The notes under the pieces were generated by a model. The model had not been told where the DNA came from. It worked only from the letters and a program-made list of their open reading frames with translations, and did no database searches. Below, piece after piece: positions 58,403-64,000 of a DNA stretch of 64,000 bases. Both the position numbers and the translations under genes were made by a program. Source of the DNA: Nocardiopsis endophytica (GTDB lineage: Bacteria > Actinomycetota > Actinomycetes > Streptosporangiales > Streptosporangiaceae). Positions within the stretch are counted from its first letter, which is position 1; every line of letters begins with the position of its first letter. The stretch covers positions 1 through 64,000 of the forward strand of contig NZ_JAQFWQ010000020.1 in assembly GCF_027706725.1 (NCBI RefSeq), given 5' to 3'.

Positions 58403-58621
58403 ATGGCCCCCCGAGACACCGCGCTCCTGATGCCTGAGGCGGCCCCGGCCGCCGAGGACACCGGCCCCGACGAGCTTCCCGAGGACTTCGAGCTGGAAGT
58501 GCGGGTGGTGCTGACCACCCACCCCAGCGGCAAGCTCGCCTGCACCACCAGCGACGGGTGCGGCAACACGTGCCAGAACGGCGCCTCGGCCTGCAACAGC
58601 TTCGTCGGCGACCCCTTCTAG
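58403..58621 (+). CDS. Lanthipeptide precursor peptide with an FELE (FxLD-variant) leader
   Basis: 72-residue precursor. The acidic leader has F29-E30-L31-E32 where FxLD-family peptides have F-x-L-D, followed by VRVV. The core region holds four Cys (47, 53, 57, 64), about nine Ser/Thr and the block TSDGCGNTC, typical of FxLD-family cores. D51-G52 is the classic aspartimide-prone pair and a likely target of the PIMT-like enzyme. ATG 58403 follows AGGAGGAGA, 19 bases behind the methyltransferase stop. Confidence 0.88.
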   Translation: MAPRDTALLMPEAAPAAEDTGPDELPEDFELEVRVVLTTHPSGKLACTTSDGCGNTCQNGASACNSFVGDPF

Positions 58622-58648
58622 GGCCCGCCGACCGAACACATGGGGATC

Positions 58649-58679
58649 AGGGGTGTCCGGCCTGGGGGCGGACACCCCT
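58649..58679 (+). terminator. Attenuator hairpin between precursor and LanB
   Basis: AGGGGTGTCCG (58649-58659) pairs perfectly with CGGACACCCCT (58669-58679) across a nine-base loop and is followed by CTTCTC. Placed 28 bases after the precursor stop, it should lower read-through so that the precursor is made in excess of the enzymes, as in other RiPP operons. Confidence 0.8.
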
Positions 58680-58710
58680 CTTCTCGAACGCTGCGAAGGA
58701 GGCACCGGTC

Positions 58711-61700
58711 ATGGCCGAGGCGGGCTACCACGTGTGCGCGGTCATGCTGCGCGCCACCACCGCCGACCGCGCCACCGCTCCGCCCGGGGGCGCCGACCCT
58801 GACGACTCCGAGGGCAGGCGGCGGCTGCTCGGATGGTCCCGAGAGCTGTGGGGCGCCCCCGGGGCCGGTGAGGCGCTGCGGATCGCTTCTCCAGTCCTGC
58901 ATCAGCGCCTTTCCAAGGTCCATGCCCGCAGCGACGGTGCAAACCTGGGCAGGCGCGAGGTCAAGGCGCTGGTCTCCTCGGCCGCGTTCGCGCTGCGCTG
59001 GCAGAACCGCCCCACACCGGCCGGGCTGTTCGCCGGCATCGCCCCTGCGAGCATCGGAGACACCCGCGTTTACTGGGGCGGAGTACATGGGGCGAGCCTT
59101 CGCCCGGACACCGCCTGGCTGGCCGCTGCCATCGAGCGCCTGCTGGCGATCGATGAGGTGCGGCGCCGCGCCCCGGTCCAGGCGAACCCGTGCGTCCACC
59201 GGAGGGGCGACCGCCTTGTCGCACCCGGTCCTGCGTCCGGTGGGCAGTCGGTGTTGGCGGCGCCGGTGGAGGTCTCGGTGCGCCGCAGCGCTCCGGCCCT
59301 CGCTGCGCTGGAGGCCGCCCGCTCCCGGGTCGGATACGCCGAGCTGGCCGAGCACCTGCAACAGCGCTTCCCTGGTACCACGGACTCCGCGATCACCGGC
59401 TTCCTCGGCGGGCTCCTCTCCCAAGGCCTACTCCTCGAAGGGCTGTGGGCGCCGATGGACCGCACCGACGCGCTCGCCTACCTGTGCGAGGAGCTGCACG
59501 CCATCAAGGCCGAAGAGATCCCCGAGGCAGCGGACCTGGTGGAAGGTCTGGAGGTGCTCGCCGCCCAGGTGAGCGAGGACCGCCCCCGGCCCGTGGGCGC
59601 CGACCGTGCCGAGGTCGCCGCGTTTTCCCGCCGGATGAGCCGGTGCCACGAGGGCCCAGGGGCGGGCCTGACGGCGGATGTGGCATTGGACTGCGACATC
59701 GCCCTGCCGCGCCCGGTGGCCGAGGAGGCCCGGCGGGCGGCTGAGCTGCTGGTGCGCCTGTCGCCATACCCCTTCGGGGCGCAGCACTGGCACGAGTACC
59801 ACCAGCGCTTCCGCGACCGGTACGGCCCCGGGGCCGCGGTCCCCGTGTTGGAGCTGGTCGGCGACGGCGGCCTGGGCTACCCGGCCGGGTTCCTCGGCTC
59901 GGCCCGCCAGGCGCCGCCCCGACCGCGCCGACCCCGCGACGGCGTCCTGTTGGAGCTGGTCCAGCGGGCCCTGATGCGCGGGGACAACGAGGTCGACTTG
60001 GACGAGCGCACCGTGGAGAGCCTGGAGGCGGATGAGGAGGCGGCGCCGCCTGGGCGTGTGGAGCTCAGCGCCGTCGTCCACGCCCGCACCCTCCATGCCC
60101 TGGAGGAGGGCGACTTCCTGTTGGAGGTCACCGGCGCCCCGAGGGCGGCCAGCAGCATGGCCGGGCGCTTCCTCCACCTGCTCCCCGAACCCGAACAGGA
60201 ACGGTGGGCCCGCTCCTACGAGGCCGACGACGGGGCGCTCACCGCGCAGGTGGCCTTCGTCCCCCGGCGGCGCGGCAACGCCGACATCGCCCGCACCCGC
60301 CAGGTCCTCCCCGCGCGCATCGCCCTGGACCGCCACGACGCCCGAGAGCAAGCCATCGCGCCGGACGATCTGCTGGTGGTGGGCGATGCGCGCGGATTCG
60401 CCCTGATCCAGGCCTCGACCGGGCGGGCGGTGGAGCCGCGGGTGCTGCACGCCCTGGAGGCCGGAACCCACACCCCTCCGCTGGCCCGGTTCATCGCCGA
60501 GCTGCCCTTCGCCCGCTGCGCCGCCTACACCGCCTTCGATCCCGGTGCCGCCGATTCCCTGCCCTACCTGCCGCGCTTTCGCAGCGGGCGCACGATCCTG
60601 GCCCCTGCCCGCTGGCGCCTCCGGTCCAGCGACCTGCCCGGCCCCTCGGCCCCGGCCACCGACTGGGACCAGGCCTTTCAACGGTGGCGGGACTCCTTGG
60701 CCGTTCCCGGCCGGGTGGTGATGGTCGAACACGATCAGCGCCTGCCCATCGACTTGGACGAGCCGCTGCACCGGCGCCTGCTGCGCTCGGCCCTGGAGGC
60801 CACCGGAACGGTCGAACTGCGAGAACGCCCCGGCGAGGAAGGGGACGAGGGGTGGATCGGCCGGGCCCACGAGGTCCTGTTCGCACTGAAGACGACCCGC
60901 ACACCACTCCGGCCAGCCGTCGCCGTCTCTGCCCTCAGGGCGCATCCGGTCGGCGAGGGCCCCTTCGTCCAGGCCCGCCTGCTCGTCCACCCCGACCGCG
61001 CCGATGAGGTCCTCACCGACCACGCCTCCGGCTTCTTCACCCAAGCGCCCGAGTCGGGCCTGTGGTGGTTCCAGCGCGAGGCTCCGCTCGCGGGCGGTGA
61101 ACCGGCTTTAATGGTGACCGTTCGACTGGACGATCCGGCCGACCACGCCGCCCTCGCCCAACGCCTGGGCGCCTGGGCCCACGCCCTGCATACCCGACAC
61201 CTGTCGGCCGGGCTGGAGTTCACCGGTCACCGGGAGCACACCGGCCGCTTTGGCCACGGCGACGCCATGCGGGCCGCGCACAAGGTCTTCGCCGCCGACT
61301 CCCGAGCCGCACTCGCCCAGATCACCACCGCCCGCGACGATGCCAGCCTGAAGCGCGCGCTCGCTGCGGCGTCGATGGTCGGCATCGCCGAAGCACTCGC
61401 CGCCTCACCCGAGCAAGGGCGCAAGTGGCTGGCCGATGACCTCGCCGACTTGCGCGCCCCCGTCGATCGCGACGACCGCGAACACGCCCGCCGCCTTCTC
61501 ACCGTGCCGCCGAGCACCGAAACCGAGTTGGGCCGCGCGTGGGAGCAGCGCCGCCTCGCGCTCACGGACTACCGCGACCGGCTCTTGGCCCAGCGCGATC
61601 CGCGCATGGTGCTGCGTTCGCTGCTGCACCTGCACCACCGCCGCGCCCTCGGCCCCGACCATGAGGAGTCCCTGCTGCGGCTGGCCCGCGACTGCGCCCA

Positions 61701-61734
61701 CAGCCTCCTGCGCCAGGGCCAAGGCCGCCGATGA
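58711..61734 (+). CDS. Class I lanthipeptide dehydratase (LanB)
   Basis: 1007-residue dehydratase that should glutamylate and then eliminate Ser/Thr in the precursor. The N-terminal ~800 residues match the LanB glutamylation domain (for example VLHQRLSKVHARSDGANLGR and FALRWQNRPTPAGLFAGI). The C-terminal ~190 residues match the thiopeptide-type/elimination domain: FVQARLLVHPDRADEVL and the GRFGHGDAMRAAHKVFAADS block. Both catalytic parts seem to be present in one chain. ATG 58711 follows AAGGAGG; its stop overlaps the LanC start (ATGA). Confidence 0.88.
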   Translation: MAEAGYHVCAVMLRATTADRATAPPGGADPDDSEGRRRLLGWSRELWGAPGAGEALRIASPVLHQRLSKVHARSDGANLGRREVKALVSSAAFALRWQNRPTPAGLFAGIAPASIGDTRVYWGGVHGASLRPDTAWLAAAIERLLAIDEVRRRAPVQANPCVHRRGDRLVAPGPASGGQSVLAAPVEVSVRRSAPALAALEAARSRVGYAELAEHLQQRFPGTTDSAITGFLGGLLSQGLLLEGLWAPMDRTDALAYLCEELHAIKAEEIPEAADLVEGLEVLAAQVSEDRPRPVGADRAEVAAFSRRMSRCHEGPGAGLTADVALDCDIALPRPVAEEARRAAELLVRLSPYPFGAQHWHEYHQRFRDRYGPGAAVPVLELVGDGGLGYPAGFLGSARQAPPRPRRPRDGVLLELVQRALMRGDNEVDLDERTVESLEADEEAAPPGRVELSAVVHARTLHALEEGDFLLEVTGAPRAASSMAGRFLHLLPEPEQERWARSYEADDGALTAQVAFVPRRRGNADIARTRQVLPARIALDRHDAREQAIAPDDLLVVGDARGFALIQASTGRAVEPRVLHALEAGTHTPPLARFIAELPFARCAAYTAFDPGAADSLPYLPRFRSGRTILAPARWRLRSSDLPGPSAPATDWDQAFQRWRDSLAVPGRVVMVEHDQRLPIDLDEPLHRRLLRSALEATGTVELRERPGEEGDEGWIGRAHEVLFALKTTRTPLRPAVAVSALRAHPVGEGPFVQARLLVHPDRADEVLTDHASGFFTQAPESGLWWFQREAPLAGGEPALMVTVRLDDPADHAALAQRLGAWAHALHTRHLSAGLEFTGHREHTGRFGHGDAMRAAHKVFAADSRAALAQITTARDDASLKRALAAASMVGIAEALAASPEQGRKWLADDLADLRAPVDRDDREHARRLLTVPPSTETELGRAWEQRRLALTDYRDRLLAQRDPRMVLRSLLHLHHRRALGPDHEESLLRLARDCAHSLLRQGQGRR

Positions 61735-62957
61735 ACACGACCGCCCTCATCGACAGCGAGCTGCGTGCAAGAGCCGACGCCTTCATCGAGCGGTGGGCCC
61801 GCCGCCCTGTGGAGGGCTTCGACCAGGACAGTGCGCACTCCCTGGCGGCAGGTCAGGCCGGGGACGCACTGGCCCACGCCGAACTCGCCGCCCGCGGCCG
61901 GACGGACCCCGGACTGGCCCTTCGCGCTCTGACCCGCGCGGCCCAAGGCGACATCAGCGCCTCCCCTTCGGCTGGACTGTACTGGGGCGCCCCGGCCGTG
62001 GCCTTCGCCCTGCACTCCGCCGGACCACACCGCGCCCACGCCAAGGCCCTGGCCACCCTGCACACCCACATCGCCCGCACCGCCGACCAGCGCGCCCAAC
62101 AGATGACGGAACGCATCAACAGACAAGAACCCGCGAGATTCGGCGAGTACGACGTCTTCTTCGGCCTCACCGGCATTGGCGCCTACCTGCTGCGCACCGC
62201 CCCCGACAGCCCCGAGCTCGCCCGGGTCCTCACCGCGCTGTCGGCACTGGTCCGCCCGCTGCCCCTCGGCCGGGCCCGGGTTCCCGGGTGGTGGGTGGCC
62301 AACGACCCGCACAACTCCCCCACCGCCCCCGAGGGCGGACACGCCAACCTCGGCGCCGCACACGGCATCACCGGGCCCCTGATGCTCCTCAGCCAGGCCT
62401 CCCGAGCAGGCACCACCGCCCCCGGGCAGATGTCGGCGATCGAGCACCTGGCCGCCTTCCTCCTGGACTGGAGCCGCCCCGGTCCCACCGGTCGGTGGTG
62501 GCCCGAACACCTCACCCTGACCGAGTACACCGCCCGCACCCCGGCCCAGCAAGGGCCGGCGCGGCCGAGCTGGTGCTACGGCACCCCCGGCATCGCCCGC
62601 GCCGGGCAGCTCGCCGCACTCGCCCTGGGAGAGCGCCACCTGCGGTCGGTGTTCGAGAGCGCGCTCGCCGACTGCCTGAGCGACCCGCACCAGCTCGCCA
62701 CCCTGAGTGACGCGCGGCTGTGCCACGGATGGGCCGGGCTGTTCCAGACCGCCTGGCGCGCCGCCGCCGACGCGGCCGACCCGCGCCTCGCTGGACTGCT
62801 GCCCGCGCTCGCCCAGCGCTTCACCGCCGCCATACCCGTGGCCCCGTCTCGGGAAGCGGGGCTGCTCGACGGCGATGCGGGCGTCGTGCTGGCGCTGCTC
62901 ACCGCCACCGAAGCGACCGTGGAGACCGGATGGGACGCATGCCTGCTCATCAACTGA
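61731..62957 (+). CDS. Lanthionine synthetase C-like cyclase (LanC)
   Basis: 408-residue zinc-dependent cyclase expected to form thioether rings from dehydrated residues and Cys. Conserved landmarks are GGHANLGAAHGITGPL, WCYGTPGIARAGQLAAL with the first zinc Cys, and LCHGWAGLFQTAWR with the second Cys and the neighbouring His. Length and the (alpha/alpha) barrel pattern are normal. It overlaps LanB by four bases, so the proteins are made in near-equal amounts. Confidence 0.92.
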   Translation: MNTTALIDSELRARADAFIERWARRPVEGFDQDSAHSLAAGQAGDALAHAELAARGRTDPGLALRALTRAAQGDISASPSAGLYWGAPAVAFALHSAGPHRAHAKALATLHTHIARTADQRAQQMTERINRQEPARFGEYDVFFGLTGIGAYLLRTAPDSPELARVLTALSALVRPLPLGRARVPGWWVANDPHNSPTAPEGGHANLGAAHGITGPLMLLSQASRAGTTAPGQMSAIEHLAAFLLDWSRPGPTGRWWPEHLTLTEYTARTPAQQGPARPSWCYGTPGIARAGQLAALALGERHLRSVFESALADCLSDPHQLATLSDARLCHGWAGLFQTAWRAAADAADPRLAGLLPALAQRFTAAIPVAPSREAGLLDGDAGVVLALLTATEATVETGWDACLLIN

Positions 62958-63910
62958 CCACCGCCGCCCCCTCCGAGCTGGAGAAGGCGGTGCGCGAAGT
63001 ACTCGCGGGCACCGCGCTGCCCGAAGCCGCGAGCCGGGCCGGGGCCGCTCCCGAGGAGCTCCAGGCGGCCGCCGACCTCTACCACCGGGCCGGCGCCCAG
63101 GCCCTCCTCACCCACCGGCCCGGCCAATGGTGGCAGGCGAACCTGGAGTTCACCGACTGGAACAACGCCGAGGACACCGTCCGACGCCTGCTCCCCCACC
63201 TCGGCGGCCCGGAGTGCGGCTGGTGGTTCATCCGCAAGTACCCCTGCTGGCGACTGCGCCTACAACCCCGCGGTCACGGCCACCGCGCCCGCCTCGAAGC
63301 CGCCCTCGACGACCTGACCGACCGTGGGCTGCTCGCAGGTTGGAACCCGGTGGTCTACGAGCCCGAGACCGCGGCCTTCGGCGGACCGGCGGGCATGGAC
63401 GCCGCCCACGCCCTCTTCCATGCCGACGCCGCGTTCGCCCTCCGCTTCCCTCAGGAGCTCCCACTGCGGCGGCATGAGGTCTCCCTCGTGCTGTGCTCGG
63501 CCCTACTCACCGGCGCAGGACTGGAGTGGTACGAACAAGGAGACGTATGGGCCCGGGTTGCCGCCGAACGCCCGCTCCCGAACGGCGAGGAGGAACGCGC
63601 CGGGAACCTCATCGCCGACGTGGAGAAACTGCTGCGGCTGGTCACCACCCCGGACAGCCCGCTGTTCTCCCCCGGCGGACTACTGCACCCCTGCGCCAGA
63701 ACAGCATCGGCATTCCGCGAATGCGGCACCACCCTCGGCCACGCAGCGCGGACTGGAGAACTCCAGCGCGGCCTACGAGCCGTGCTCACCTACCAGGTCA
63801 TCTTCCACTGGAACCGCCTTGGCCTCCCCGCACGGCTCCAAGCCCTAATGGCAATGGCCAGCCACGTCGCCGTTCTGTCCCGGAATCGAGCGGCACATCG
63901 AAGTCAATAG
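62930..63910 (+). CDS. Stand-alone thiopeptide-type (elimination-like) biosynthesis protein
   Basis: 326-residue protein related to SpaB_C/thiopeptide-type bacteriocin biosynthesis proteins. RKYPCWRLRLQPRG gives the conserved basic core and YEPETAAFGGPAGMDAAHALFHADAAF the elimination-domain block. LanB already carries such a domain, so this is a second, separate copy. It may eliminate at specific residues, recognise the leader, or modify the C-terminus; these are inferences. ATG 62930 (MGRMPAHQ) follows GGAG and overlaps LanC by 28 bases; ATG 62939 is the alternative. Confidence 0.85.
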   Translation: MGRMPAHQLTTAAPSELEKAVREVLAGTALPEAASRAGAAPEELQAAADLYHRAGAQALLTHRPGQWWQANLEFTDWNNAEDTVRRLLPHLGGPECGWWFIRKYPCWRLRLQPRGHGHRARLEAALDDLTDRGLLAGWNPVVYEPETAAFGGPAGMDAAHALFHADAAFALRFPQELPLRRHEVSLVLCSALLTGAGLEWYEQGDVWARVAAERPLPNGEEERAGNLIADVEKLLRLVTTPDSPLFSPGGLLHPCARTASAFRECGTTLGHAARTGELQRGLRAVLTYQVIFHWNRLGLPARLQALMAMASHVAVLSRNRAAHRSQ

Positions 63911-63915
63911 GGGCA

Positions 63916-63933
63916 CTGTTGACACGTCAGCAG
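63916..63933. promoter_or_regulatory. Possible operator/promoter at the window edge
   Basis: CTGTTGAC (63916-63923) and GTCAGCAG (63926-63933) pair at seven of eight positions around AC, and TTGACA at 63919 could be a -35 box. Only ~70 bases follow and no start is seen, so the controlled gene lies outside the window. Confidence 0.35.
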
Positions 63934-64000
63934 TGACGAGAAAGCGGAGGGTGACCACGGCCACTCGGGGTGGGAGGGCCCGCCAATCAGCGTCTGGACG

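Overview
The window is very GC-rich, with a strong preference for G or C at third codon positions, frequent GTG starts and many ATGA/GTGA gene overlaps. It also carries actinobacterial hallmark families: EF-G2, GuaB1, CYP125, XRE/DUF397/DUF6879 regulators, F420-type enzymes and FxLD-type lanthipeptide genes. It is best read as chromosomal DNA of a high-GC actinomycete, perhaps near Nocardiopsis or other Streptosporangiales; the genus is an inference.

Layout. Positions 1-432 hold two tandem copies of a 219-bp repeat that returns near 30.4 and 31.2 kb. From 0.5 to 31 kb is a mostly ordinary accessory/housekeeping stretch: a proline-rich membrane protein, kdpDE without kdpABC, a secreted glycerophosphodiesterase, an aminoglycoside-kinase-like protein, a CopB-like copper ATPase behind a CsoR-like operator, a CbiX/SirB-like protein, a nucleotidyltransferase, peptide deformylase, a secreted coiled-coil protein with an M15/LAS-like tail, transporters, EF-G2, an AraC/Fsr pair, an M48 protease, an M20 amidohydrolase with a long low-complexity tail, an acyltransferase, a CDP-alcohol phosphatidyltransferase and GuaB1. 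At 30.3-31.5 kb lies a gene-poor island with 219-bp repeats in both orientations and a 27-bp-arm inverted repeat.

From 32 to 39 kb are two paralogous modules, each an ABC-like ATPase with degraded catalytic motifs plus a YhgE/Pip membrane protein, with a TetR regulator between them and a 28-bp palindromic operator in front. From 39.7 to 47.2 kb runs a tightly overlapping six-gene minus-strand operon for sterol side-chain catabolism (CYP125-like P450, two acyl-CoA ligases, two thiolase-like lipid-transfer proteins, a double DUF35 protein). A divergent enoyl-CoA hydratase faces it across two KstR-like operator matches. From 48 to 53 kb are miscellaneous genes, including a GlxA-like regulator divergent from an APC permease.

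The last 11 kb (53-64 kb) is the most distinctive part. Two XRE/DUF5753 regulatory groups (XRE-DUF397-small protein, and small protein-DUF6879-XRE) flank an anti-sigma-like ATPase. They lead into a lanthipeptide operon: a PIMT-like methyltransferase, a 72-aa precursor with FELE in place of FxLD, a hairpin, a full-length LanB, a LanC, and a second stand-alone thiopeptide-type (elimination-like) protein. Tandem TGCAAC motifs spaced exactly 10 bp lie in front of both the DUF6879-XRE operon and the methyltransferase. They link regulator and biosynthesis in a way that can be tested. No exporter or leader peptidase is seen before the window ends.
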